A DNA stretch of 5,595 bases from Clostridia bacterium (GTDB lineage Bacteria; Bacillota; Clostridia; Oscillospirales; CAG-272), in NCBI GenBank assembly GCA_900770605.1, contig CAAGKS010000053.1:1-5595 (forward strand). The letters are read 5' to 3'. The notes beneath the pieces were generated by a model, which worked only from the letters and a program-made list of their open reading frames with translations, was not told the DNA's origin and did not search any database. Positions 1 through 5,595 of the stretch are shown piece by piece (the stretch's first letter is position 1; the number at the start of each line of letters is the position of its first letter). Position numbers and translations under genes: made by a program.

Positions 1-19
1 ACGTGTGCTCTTCCGATCT
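1..19 (+). other. Residual Illumina TruSeq adapter at contig end
   Basis: The first 19 bases, ACGTGTGCTCTTCCGATCT, are identical to the 3' end of the Illumina TruSeq read-2 adapter as I know it. They end exactly where plausible coding sequence begins. They happen to be open in the frame of the following gene and would add the residues VLFRS, a known signature of adapter translated into protein databases. The GTG at position 5 is therefore an artefact and not a start codon. This stretch should be trimmed. Confidence 0.96.
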
Positions 20-46
20 GCAGATCTCGCGATAAGTGAGATCTGC
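20..46. repeat. 9-bp perfect inverted repeat beside the adapter
   Basis: GCAGATCTC (20-28) is the exact reverse complement of GAGATCTGC (38-46), with nine bases between. The repeat abuts the adapter. The encoded peptide ADLAISEIC fits the opening strand of a lamin-tail domain, so the sequence may be natural. A fold-back artefact at a read end would look the same. Confidence 0.55.
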
Positions 47-2500
47 GCAACACCCTCAAACAGCGCGTACGAGTTCATGGAGATCCTGAACACGTCTGAT
101 GAGACCGTAAATCTTAATCAGTATTCTCTTTACAGATTCGGATTTACCAACAGCGGCAAGTACGAGAGCAGCGGATATCACTCCGTTCTCGGTCTCGCCT
201 CCGGCACAGGCTCCGATACGTCCTTGAAATCTCTTGACAAGATCGACCTCTCCTCTCACAACGTAAGCATCGCTCCCAACAGTATGGTAGTTCTGTGGTT
301 CGTATCCTACTCCAACAGATCGCTTACAGTGGAGAACTTCAAGTCATACTGGACCTCCCAGGGCAGTAACATGACTAACGTCACCGTTGTTCCCGTTGCT
401 ATTCACAACGGCAAGGCTGACGTGGTTGCAGCCAAGAACATCAACAGTGGCTGTGGCGCAGGATTTATTCCCGACACAAAGGCGATCACCGCCTTCTCAC
501 TCATAAAGAACACAGCTCTGAGCACAAGACTTGAAAACGGCACAGTTCTCAAGAACCTTACCGCAACTGCTGACGCTCCTCTCGCATACAACATGACGGC
601 AGAGCTTCACCAGAGAGCTGACTCCATAGCTCTTTACGTTGTTTCCTCGACCGCCGAGACAGGCACGTCACGTAACTTCTACAACTACATTGATTACGAA
701 TCATACGTTCACGGAACAACTCAGGCAATGCAGGATCCTATGCTCGATTACTCACACGTATTCGCAGCAGCTCCCTACTCCGCGCAGGTAATGGGATCTT
801 ACACGACCTCGGGCTATCCCACCACACTTTACAAGTACATCAACCTCGATTCCGACGGTAACACCAGCGTTGTAACGTTCGGCGCTGATTACGGTATCAA
901 GAAGACCAAGGGAACCCCCGGTACAAGATCCTGCGCACAGTTCGCATGTCTTGATCTGACAGGCGCTACCGCAGATTCCGCCGGCAACGTAACCTTCACA
1001 GGTAAATTCGAGTACGACCAGTACAGCAAGATCGGCTTCGTTATCACAACGATAGACACCGCAACGGGCGCAACGATCGCAAAGAAGACAGTTAACACAA
1101 CGACCCTCACCGCGATCGACGGCGGATACTCTTACTCCGTTAAGGTAAGCGGACTTCCCGTTAACAACGGTAGCGTTATCCTCAGTGTAGTTCCCTACGC
1201 TATATACGCTGCAACAGGTACCCGCATCAACGGTATCGCAGAAGAGATCAGATGTCCTCTCGTGACCGCTACTATCGGCAGCAAGAGCATCGAGGGTCTT
1301 AAAGTAGTTTACCTCGCAAATGAGGCAAACGCTCCCGCAAACGACGTCACAGGTATCAAGGAAGCAGTTGAGCTTCTCGCAAACGATATCGAGTACTACA
1401 CAGGCGTTGAGGTTGAAACCGGCGTTTACGATCCCAGAGCAGATTATCCTCAGATCGTTATCGCGACCTCGGGTGCAGGCTCGGGCGGTAACGCGCTTGT
1501 TGCAAACAACAAGTCCGTTGGCGCTAACCAGTACAGCATCATAAGCAAGACCAGCGGTGAGATGTACATCGTGGGCGGCAACACTATCGCGGCTGAATAT
1601 GCATCTCAGCAACTCGTTGCACTTCTTGCAAATGCAAATGGCGGCACGGTAGATCTCACAAGCATCTGCTCCGATTACGCTCAGACGCTTGACACCACCA
1701 CCGATCACCTCGCTCTCACAGATGGCGCTGATTACAGAATCATGACCATGAATATGCTCTGGTACAGCCATCTTCCCGATACGTCCAGATACGACAAGAT
1801 GATCGAGTTCATAAACTACTATTCTCCCGACGTTATCGGCTTCCAGGAGTGCGATATCGAGAATATGAACAGATTCATGCCTATGCTCAAGGCACAGGGC
1901 TACACGGTCATTCAGAAGGAAGTATTCACAGGCACAGGCGATAGCAACACAGTTCCGATAGCATACAAGACCTCAAGATTCTCTTGTGTTGAAAAGGGCT
2001 GGCAGCAGCTTCCCGGCGGAAGCAAGTTCTTCGGCGTGACCTGGGCGGTCCTGAAGGATAAGGCAACTTCACAGAAGTTCGCAGTAACATCCTCTCACTT
2101 CTACAACGAAGGCGTTCTGGCTGACAAGGAAATTATACGTCAGGATAACACCAAGACTATTCTTTCCATCACCAACAGCATCATTAAGAAGCATAGCTGC
2201 GAGGTCATCAATATGGGTGACTTCAATATGCGTTCTTACGATGAGGCTTATCACCTTATGATAGAGAGCGGTCTTCTCACAGATTCCAGATTCACATCTC
2301 TCAGAGACGGCTTGCTCATTCGTGTAGGTCACGAGCTCGGCTCCACACTTCCCGCAGAGGGATCCGCTTCAAGAACGATAGACTACTTCTTCTCAACAAG
2401 TAAGGTCAACGTCTTCCGTACAAGAGCCGCTATCAATATGAAGGTTGCTGAGTCAACTGACCACTTCCCCGTTTACGTGGATATCTCTTTTGACAAGTAA
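20..2500 (+). CDS. Secreted lamin-tail / EEP-family nuclease or phosphodiesterase, 5' partial
   Basis: The C-terminal 826 residues of a large protein; its true start and any signal peptide lie before the contig. Residue numbers count from the adapter GTG at 5. About 7-308 resemble a long lamin-tail domain: it opens with LAISEICATPSN and YEFMEILNTSDETVNL, has APNSMVVLWF near 90-99, and closes with the TPG that such domains often end in. About 315-420 look like an Ig-like beta domain. About 430-545 (EAVELLANDIEYYTG, then YSIISKTSGEMYIVGG) resemble the GH67 N-terminal-like module that precedes some glycoside hydrolases. About 577-831 are an endonuclease/exonuclease/phosphatase domain with all key motifs: N583, E615 in FQEC, H698, D739 and N741 in GDFN, D793, and D819-H820 in STDHFPV. 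The family uses a divalent metal to cleave phosphodiesters; lamin-tail plus EEP proteins are typically extracellular DNases. The substrate here is unknown. An intact TAA ends the gene, and a hairpin follows 21 bases later. Confidence 0.85.
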   Translation, partial: ADLAISEICATPSNSAYEFMEILNTSDETVNLNQYSLYRFGFTNSGKYESSGYHSVLGLASGTGSDTSLKSLDKIDLSSHNVSIAPNSMVVLWFVSYSNRSLTVENFKSYWTSQGSNMTNVTVVPVAIHNGKADVVAAKNINSGCGAGFIPDTKAITAFSLIKNTALSTRLENGTVLKNLTATADAPLAYNMTAELHQRADSIALYVVSSTAETGTSRNFYNYIDYESYVHGTTQAMQDPMLDYSHVFAAAPYSAQVMGSYTTSGYPTTLYKYINLDSDGNTSVVTFGADYGIKKTKGTPGTRSCAQFACLDLTGATADSAGNVTFTGKFEYDQYSKIGFVITTIDTATGATIAKKTVNTTTLTAIDGGYSYSVKVSGLPVNNGSVILSVVPYAIYAATGTRINGIAEEIRCPLVTATIGSKSIEGLKVVYLANEANAPANDVTGIKEAVELLANDIEYYTGVEVETGVYDPRADYPQIVIATSGAGSGGNALVANNKSVGANQYSIISKTSGEMYIVGGNTIAAEYASQQLVALLANANGGTVDLTSICSDYAQTLDTTTDHLALTDGADYRIMTMNMLWYSHLPDTSRYDKMIEFINYYSPDVIGFQECDIENMNRFMPMLKAQGYTVIQKEVFTGTGDSNTVPIAYKTSRFSCVEKGWQQLPGGSKFFGVTWAVLKDKATSQKFAVTSSHFYNEGVLADKEIIRQDNTKTILSITNSIIKKHSCEVINMGDFNMRSYDEAYHLMIESGLLTDSRFTSLRDGLLIRVGHELGSTLPAEGSASRTIDYFFSTSKVNVFRTRAAINMKVAESTDHFPVYVDISFDK

Positions 2501-2521
2501 TCAGAATAAACAATAAAGATC

Positions 2522-2566
2522 GCCCCCGCTGTGAGTAAGACTCACGGCGGGGGCAAAATATATTTC
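2522..2566 (+). terminator. Probable intrinsic terminator after the EEP gene
   Basis: Arms 2522-2535 and 2541-2554 pair over 14 positions, 13 Watson-Crick and one G-T wobble (2530 with 2546), around the loop TAAGA. The base of the stem is GCCCCC/GGGGGC, so the hairpin is very stable. The tail after it, AAAATATATTT, is only moderately T-rich, so this is not a textbook U-tract. On the opposite strand the stem is followed by a T-rich stretch from 2501-2520, so it could also stop transcription from the right. It lies 21 bases after the TAA of the EEP gene and before the next promoter. Confidence 0.75.
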
Positions 2567-2570
2567 GCTC

Positions 2571-2588
2571 ATACGCGACGAAGCGTAT
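2571..2588. promoter_or_regulatory. Small inverted repeat touching the -35 box
   Basis: ATACGC (2571-2576) and GCGTAT (2583-2588) form a perfect 6-bp inverted repeat with a 6-base spacer. The right arm ends on the first base of the putative -35 box of the following gene, so it could be an operator half-site pair. With only 12 matched bases, chance is a fair explanation. Confidence 0.25.
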
Positions 2589-2616
2589 TGCAAACGGCGC
2601 GAAAATGTGTTAAAAT
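2588..2616 (+). promoter_or_regulatory. Sigma-A promoter with extended -10 for the membrane gene
   Basis: TTGCAA (2588-2593, four of six to TTGACA) is followed by a 17-base spacer and TAAAAT (2611-2616, five of six to TATAAT). A TG at 2608-2609, one base before the -10, makes it an extended -10 promoter. The expected transcript start is near 2623, leaving a leader of about 37 bases before the ATG at 2660. The leader holds a purine-rich ribosome binding site, AAAAAAGGA (2644-2652), seven bases before the start codon. Confidence 0.7.
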
Positions 2617-2659
2617 AGATAGCGGTATATCAACACGTATTTTAAAAAAGGATATTTAA

Positions 2660-3433
2660 ATGATCAGAAATAAAAAACTATTATTGGCACTCTGCATAGC
2701 GTTTATTGCCGTTGAAGCGGCGCTCGGAGTGCTTCTGCAAACCTTGCAGGCATCGATCCCCATAAACCTGCGCTATACCGCGGTCATACTCGCCTGCCTG
2801 TTCTTCGTGGTATTCGCCGAGAAAACTACTCTTTACGCGCTGACACAGATAGCGCTTATATTTACGGTATGCGCGGACTATTTTCTCGTGTATCTGCCGC
2901 AGATGAAGCAGCTCCCCGCTATGATCTTCTTTTCGGTAGTACAGGCGGCGTATTTTCTCAGACTTTATCTGGACGACGGCAACCGAACGCGTCGCAAAAT
3001 ACACCTTGCCGTGCGGATATCTGCTTCCATCGCCGCGCCACTGATAACGCTCGCGGTGCTGAAAAACGACTGTGATGCGCTTGCGCTCGTTTCTATGTTT
3101 TACTATGCAAACCTCGCCCTCAACGCCGTATTCGCGTTTATTTCCTTTGATAAAGAGCCTCTGCTCGCCATAGGACTTTTGTTGTTTATCCTCTGCGATA
3201 CCGCCGTTGGACTTACGTTCATAGAAAGATATATTGCCATACCCGCGGATTCGTTTATCCACGGTGTGATACACCCGGGATTTGATCTGGCATGGGCGTT
3301 CTACCTGCCCTCGCAGGCGCTTATCGCGATCAGTCTTTTGCCGCGCGCTCGCTACAAGGTCCGAGAAAATCGAGAAAATATAAAAAAAGGATATGCATTG
3401 GCGCACCCGCTCTATCCTTCTTCGATGGCTTGA
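2660..3433 (+). CDS. YhhN/TMEM86-like integral membrane protein (lysoplasmalogenase family), tail probably not native
   Basis: A 257-residue, very hydrophobic protein with about seven to eight predicted membrane segments (roughly residues 6-30, 39-53, 57-78, 85-101, 117-135, 142-162, 166-187 and 208-226). It resembles the YhhN/TMEM86 family, whose characterised members hydrolyse the vinyl-ether bond of lysoplasmalogens. The layout fits: a short acidic motif in a helix (CADYFL, D73), a second one (FILCDTAVGL, D180), and a last helix WAFYLPSQALIAIS that resembles the family's terminal Y..(A/S)Q.LI..S pattern. This is recognition by eye; the match is moderate and the substrate unproven. The ATG has a good ribosome binding site and promoter. 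After about residue 227 the chain becomes a charged, family-unlike tail (RARYKVRENRENIKKGY and on). Its last six or so codons are antisense to hsdR, so the natural C-terminus may be lost at the junction near 3414. The gene overlaps the convergent hsdR end by 22 bases. Confidence 0.7.
   Translation: MIRNKKLLLALCIAFIAVEAALGVLLQTLQASIPINLRYTAVILACLFFVVFAEKTTLYALTQIALIFTVCADYFLVYLPQMKQLPAMIFFSVVQAAYFLRLYLDDGNRTRRKIHLAVRISASIAAPLITLAVLKNDCDALALVSMFYYANLALNAVFAFISFDKEPLLAIGLLLFILCDTAVGLTFIERYIAIPADSFIHGVIHPGFDLAWAFYLPSQALIAISLLPRARYKVRENRENIKKGYALAHPLYPSSMA
3405..3425. other. Abrupt junction: end of hsdR homology against the membrane gene
   Basis: Read on the minus strand, hsdR runs with full family likeness through MRQAIEEG (last codon GGA at 3415-3417) and then meets TAG at 3412-3414, where the family has a Phe codon and several hundred more residues. 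To the left lies unrelated plus-strand sequence belonging to the membrane gene. Homology can extend at most about one base past 3415. No insertion sequence end, long repeat or terminator is visible at the join. Chimeric assembly and a real rearrangement both fit. Confidence 0.7.
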
Positions 3434-5007
3434 CGCATTGAGTAAACGTGGAAAGGACGGCGCTTTTTGATATTGGAATCATATGTACCAAACAATTCGA
3501 TTGTGCGCTCATGAGGTGTAGCTGTGAAAGCGAAGAACGATTGGTTCTCGTGCATACCTTGAGAAAGGATAGCACATACGAGATCCGAAGACATATCTAC
3601 ATCTTCCTCATCAATTCCTTCTTCTTCTGCATAAGCTTTGATTGCTTTATCGATATCCAGCAGAGATCTGCGGAGTGTCTTCGCACTCTCACCGGACTGC
3701 CCTTGATGAGCTTCGTCGATGATAACTGCGTATTTTCTATTTGTGATCTTGTCAAAGTCCTTGTAAGCAAACAAGAATTTCTGAACGGTACAGATGATGA
3801 TTCGCTTCTTATCGTTGATAGCATCTACCAAACCACGAGACCGCTTCTTATCATCGATAGCTTCTACGAGTCCGGGTTTATGGTCAAAACTGTTGATTGT
3901 GTCTTGGAGCTGGCTATCCAGCACGACACGGTTCGTGACAACAATTACTGTATCAAAGATGGCGTCGTTATCGTCGTTGTGAAGGGAGGCAAGTCGATAG
4001 GCAATCCAAGCAATGGAATTGGATTTTCCACTACCTGCGGAGTGTTCTATCAAATAGCTACGACCAACACCGTGTTCCTTTACATCAGCAATAATCTTTT
4101 TGACAACGTCGAACTGATGATATCTTGGGAAGATGATTTTTTGTTTTTCAACTATTTTACTTGAGCTGCCACTCGTTACTTCTTCTTTTTCCTTCACATG
4201 GACAATGAAGCGGTGAATAAGGTTGAGAAGGCTATCTCTTTGCAGAACTTCTTCCCAAAGGTACGAGGTGGAATAACCGTTGGGGTTTGCAGGATTGCCC
4301 TTACCGCCTTTAACACCAGCACCATTCGATCCCTGATTAAAGGGCATGAAGTATGTAGCACCACCTTGCAGAGAGGTAGCCATATATGCTTCATAAAGAT
4401 CGACCGCAAAATAGACAAGGAAACGATGATTGAATCTAAAGCAGAATTCCTTGGGATCGCGGTCATACTTAAACTGGTTGATCGCATTATCCACGTTCTG
4501 CCCCTTGTACTGGTTTTTGAGTTCGAGCGCAACAACAGGAATACCATTGATGGTAAGCACCATATCGATGGTATTGTTGTTCTTTGTGGAATAGGCAAAT
4601 TGGCGTGTTACACCCAAGATGTTATTGTTGTATTGCTCCATCAGATTCTCGTTGAGCTCTGACTCGGGCTTAAAGAAGCACACCTTGAGGTCTATTCCCA
4701 TGTCTTTGATGCCGTGCTTCAAAACGTAGACAAGACCGTTTTCTGCAATACAGTCTTCAAGTCTGCGATAGAGCTTTTCGGGGGCATCATCGCCATAATA
4801 TTTGACATACCTCGCCCATTGTTTGGGCTGTGTTTTCATGATAAAGTTGACGAGAACTTCAAGATAGATTCCTCGCTCTTTATCATATTCGTATTTATGG
4901 ATCCTATGTCCATCTGGGTTCACATACGAGAACTGCTCGTAGCCACCTTTTTCGCTTATCAAAAAGCTTTCAATATCTTGTTCAAATCTCTTTTCGGATT
5001 GATCCAT
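3412..5007 (-). CDS. hsdR: Type I restriction enzyme R subunit (HsdR), C-terminally truncated
   Basis: A 531-residue N-terminal half of HsdR, the subunit that carries the nuclease and the ATP-driven DNA translocase of type I restriction enzymes and acts with HsdM and HsdS in the cytoplasm. Numbered from Met at 5007: the PD-(D/E)XK nuclease has D148 and the ELK triad at 162-164; a YFMPFNQG...NGYSTSYLWEEVL stretch typical of the family follows (about 219-254). The first RecA-like domain has Walker A AGSGKS (324-329), motif Ia VVTNRVVLDSQLQ (356-368), DEAH (431-434) and TAT (495-497). The chain then ends after HVYSMRQAIEEG, where relatives continue with FILDVL and a second RecA domain plus a helical C-terminus, reaching about 950-1100 residues. 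Helicase motifs IV-VI are absent, so this product should not translocate DNA. The start at 5007 is chosen for its ribosome binding site; a GTG at 5067 in the same frame lies inside a hairpin with no such site. It follows the GmrSD-like gene by 80 bases. Confidence 0.9.
   Translation of the reverse strand: MDQSEKRFEQDIESFLISEKGGYEQFSYVNPDGHRIHKYEYDKERGIYLEVLVNFIMKTQPKQWARYVKYYGDDAPEKLYRRLEDCIAENGLVYVLKHGIKDMGIDLKVCFFKPESELNENLMEQYNNNILGVTRQFAYSTKNNNTIDMVLTINGIPVVALELKNQYKGQNVDNAINQFKYDRDPKEFCFRFNHRFLVYFAVDLYEAYMATSLQGGATYFMPFNQGSNGAGVKGGKGNPANPNGYSTSYLWEEVLQRDSLLNLIHRFIVHVKEKEEVTSGSSSKIVEKQKIIFPRYHQFDVVKKIIADVKEHGVGRSYLIEHSAGSGKSNSIAWIAYRLASLHNDDNDAIFDTVIVVTNRVVLDSQLQDTINSFDHKPGLVEAIDDKKRSRGLVDAINDKKRIIICTVQKFLFAYKDFDKITNRKYAVIIDEAHQGQSGESAKTLRRSLLDIDKAIKAYAEEEGIDEEDVDMSSDLVCAILSQGMHENQSFFAFTATPHERTIELFGTYDSNIKKRRPFHVYSMRQAIEEG
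3803..3880 (-). repeat. Imperfect 39-bp tandem duplication inside hsdR
   Basis: Two adjacent copies (3803-3841 and 3842-3880) match at 26 of the first 32 aligned bases, starting with an identical 11-base CGCTTCTTATC. The period of 39 is a multiple of three, so the frame is kept. They encode GLVEAIDDKKRSR and GLVDAINDKKR at residues 379-402, between motif Ia and DEAH. Related HsdR proteins have a sequence of comparable length here with less obvious internal likeness, so this may be old similarity, not a recent duplication. Confidence 0.6.
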
Positions 5008-5012
5008 GAGTT

Positions 5013-5019
5013 CCACCTC
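5013..5019 (-). promoter_or_regulatory. Ribosome binding site that fixes the hsdR start
   Basis: On the minus strand GAGGTGG sits five bases before the ATG at 5007, a near-perfect match to the anti-Shine-Dalgarno complement. It selects the MDQSEKRFEQDIESFL start over the in-frame GTG 60 bases upstream. Confidence 0.85.
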
Positions 5020-5035
5020 GTTGCTTTTTTTCTTA

Positions 5036-5041
5036 ATTATA
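5036..5041 (-). promoter_or_regulatory. Candidate -10 box for hsdR
   Basis: A perfect TATAAT on the minus strand (plus-strand ATTATA) lies 28 bases before the hsdR ATG, leaving room for a short leader. The only -35 candidate is TGACCA (plus strand 5061-5066), 19 bases upstream, longer than the ideal spacing and located in the loop of the hairpin at 5051-5079. No TG precedes the -10. Plausible as an internal promoter, but weakly supported. Confidence 0.4.
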
Positions 5042-5050
5042 CTACCTGCA

Positions 5051-5079
5051 GTCGCTCGTATGGTCACCTACGAAGCGAC
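5051..5079. promoter_or_regulatory. Intergenic hairpin or operator between the GmrSD-like gene and hsdR
   Basis: GTCGCTCGTA (5051-5060) and TACGAAGCGAC (5069-5079) pair over ten base pairs with one bulged A, around the loop TGGTCACC, which itself contains the palindrome GGTNACC. On the plus strand the stem is followed by ATTTTTCTTTA, which would suit a terminator for antisense transcription. On the minus strand, the direction of the genes, no U-run follows; the hairpin instead sits just upstream of the TATAAT box. It could be an operator, an mRNA processing or stability element, or a weak terminator. Confidence 0.55.
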
Positions 5080-5087
5080 ATTTTTCT

Positions 5088-5595
5088 TTACGTTGTTTTT
5101 TTGTATGAACGTGCGCTGTAAACGAATTCAGCACGGTCAATCTCATATATATCAAGCAACTTTTGGATCATCCACATGCATCCGGCTGCGGAATAACCTG
5201 TGCTATGATAGATGCCTGAACTGCCTACTTGATCTGGGTATTTCAGTTCCTTGGCATCATATGAGAAAAAGGGACTTTGCGAAGAGGTAAACAGCTTCTT
5301 TTTGTTATCGCACATGTCAATAATAATGGAATCGTTGTATTCATAGAGACGATCCACGACCATGCGAACCATGCTGTTGAAGTTATCGCAAACAATTCTT
5401 TCTCCTTGGAGAATAAAGTAGTTAGGCGTCTTGTATGTAGCTTCATCGGGGTTATCGCACGAATACTCTTTGTATCTCGGATCTGCAAAAGAGACAAGTT
5501 CTTCGGGCATTTCGAGCGAGTGAAGTGCAAGGACATCCTTTGCTAATTTTTCACCACGTGCTACGATGGTGGATTCATTCCACCCTTCGCAAGCC
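5088..5595 (-). CDS. GmrSD-like (DUF262/DUF1524) restriction-associated protein, C-terminal part
   Basis: The frame is open from the window edge to the TAA at 5088-5090, giving the last 168 residues; the ATG at 5510 is internal, because the 28 codons before it are open and family-like. The opening stretch, GWNESTIVARGEKLAKDVLAL, has the W....I..R...L pattern that closes DUF1524 nuclease domains. The rest (TYKTPNYFILQGERIVCDNF, then a LYEYNDS segment, then GIYHSTGYSAAGCMWMIQKLLDIYEID) resembles a C-terminal module seen after DUF262/DUF1524 in proteins encoded inside type I restriction loci. GmrSD enzymes cleave modified phage DNA; whether this protein does so cannot be judged, since the DUF262 and HNH residues lie outside the window. 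It is upstream of hsdR on the same strand with an 80-base gap that holds the hairpin and TATAAT box. The assignment is by pattern only and moderately sure; coding status is clear. Confidence 0.65.
   Translation of the reverse strand, partial: ACEGWNESTIVARGEKLAKDVLALHSLEMPEELVSFADPRYKEYSCDNPDEATYKTPNYFILQGERIVCDNFNSMVRMVVDRLYEYNDSIIIDMCDNKKKLFTSSQSPFFSYDAKELKYPDQVGSSGIYHSTGYSAAGCMWMIQKLLDIYEIDRAEFVYSARSYKKTT

Noticed and set aside
752..1771. A 339-codon open frame on the minus strand inside the EEP-family gene, rich in Cys and Val
   Set aside because: It is the mirror of a gene with strong codon bias; the opposite strand carries clear domain and active-site motifs, and this frame shows no ribosome binding site or recognisable domain.
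2681..3406. A 241-codon open frame on the minus strand under the membrane protein gene
   Set aside because: The translation is rich in Arg, Lys and Tyr with no family likeness, while the plus strand has a promoter, ribosome binding site and regular membrane helices.
3401..3426. CGCTCT followed by TCC and CGAT at the hsdR junction, faintly like an Illumina adapter sequence
   Set aside because: The match is broken by extra bases, and the part from 3415 on encodes normal HsdR residues (EEG read in reverse), so an embedded adapter is not supported.
3395..3440. Repeated GCATTG (3395-3400 and 3435-3440) flanking the junction, considered as a target-site duplication
   Set aside because: Six bases is too short to be meaningful alone, and no mobile element lies between the two copies.
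3448..4164. A 238-codon open frame on the plus strand antisense to hsdR, and further plus-strand frames up to 5546
   Set aside because: All lie opposite hsdR or the GmrSD-like gene, whose motifs are unambiguous; none has a start region or domain of its own.
5008..5067. Upstream in-frame GTG at 5067 as the hsdR start, adding 20 residues
   Set aside because: The GTG lies in the hairpin loop with no ribosome binding site, and the added residues overlap the TATAAT box; the ATG at 5007 has GAGGTGG at the right distance.
1..5595. CRISPR array, tRNA or rRNA genes, or insertion sequence ends
   Set aside because: I saw no regularly spaced repeats, cloverleaf-like segments, transposase motifs or terminal inverted repeats in the window.

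Overview
This looks like a metagenomic contig from a Gram-positive Clostridia-type anaerobe, probably a gut or rumen member of the Oscillospiraceae or Lachnospiraceae. The clues are strong purine-rich ribosome binding sites, a classic sigma-A promoter, a GC content near 50% in the left half, and the protein families present. The taxonomic guess is inference. Bases 1-19 are not biological: they match the 3' end of the Illumina TruSeq read-2 adapter, so the contig was assembled from incompletely trimmed reads.

Left part (20-2500, + strand): the 3' portion of a gene for a large, probably secreted protein. It has an N-terminal lamin-tail-like domain, an Ig-like beta domain, a module resembling the GH67 N-terminal fold, and a C-terminal endonuclease/exonuclease/phosphatase (EEP) domain with its active-site motifs intact. 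A strong GC-rich hairpin follows it.

Middle part (2571-3433, + strand): a good extended -10 promoter and ribosome binding site drive a gene for a polytopic membrane protein that resembles the YhhN/TMEM86 (lysoplasmalogenase) family. Its last roughly 30 residues do not look like the family, and they run into the end of the gene on the opposite strand.

Right part (3412-5595, - strand): two genes of a type I restriction-modification region. In transcription order they are the C-terminal end of a GmrSD-like (DUF262/DUF1524) protein, then hsdR, the type I restriction translocase/nuclease subunit. HsdR has its nuclease motif, Walker A, DEAH and TAT motifs, but stops after 531 residues in the middle of the highly conserved 'MRQAIEEGF' segment. 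The second RecA-like domain and the C-terminal half are therefore missing. A hairpin and a perfect TATAAT box lie between the two genes and may give hsdR its own control.

The break in hsdR at about 3414, its tail-to-tail overlap with the membrane gene, the drop in GC across the same point and the adapter at the contig end all raise the possibility that the window is a chimera of two genomic fragments. A real deletion or insertion that inactivated hsdR remains possible. I found no convincing new biological system. The most useful points are this junction, the domain make-up of the EEP protein and the regulatory region before hsdR.
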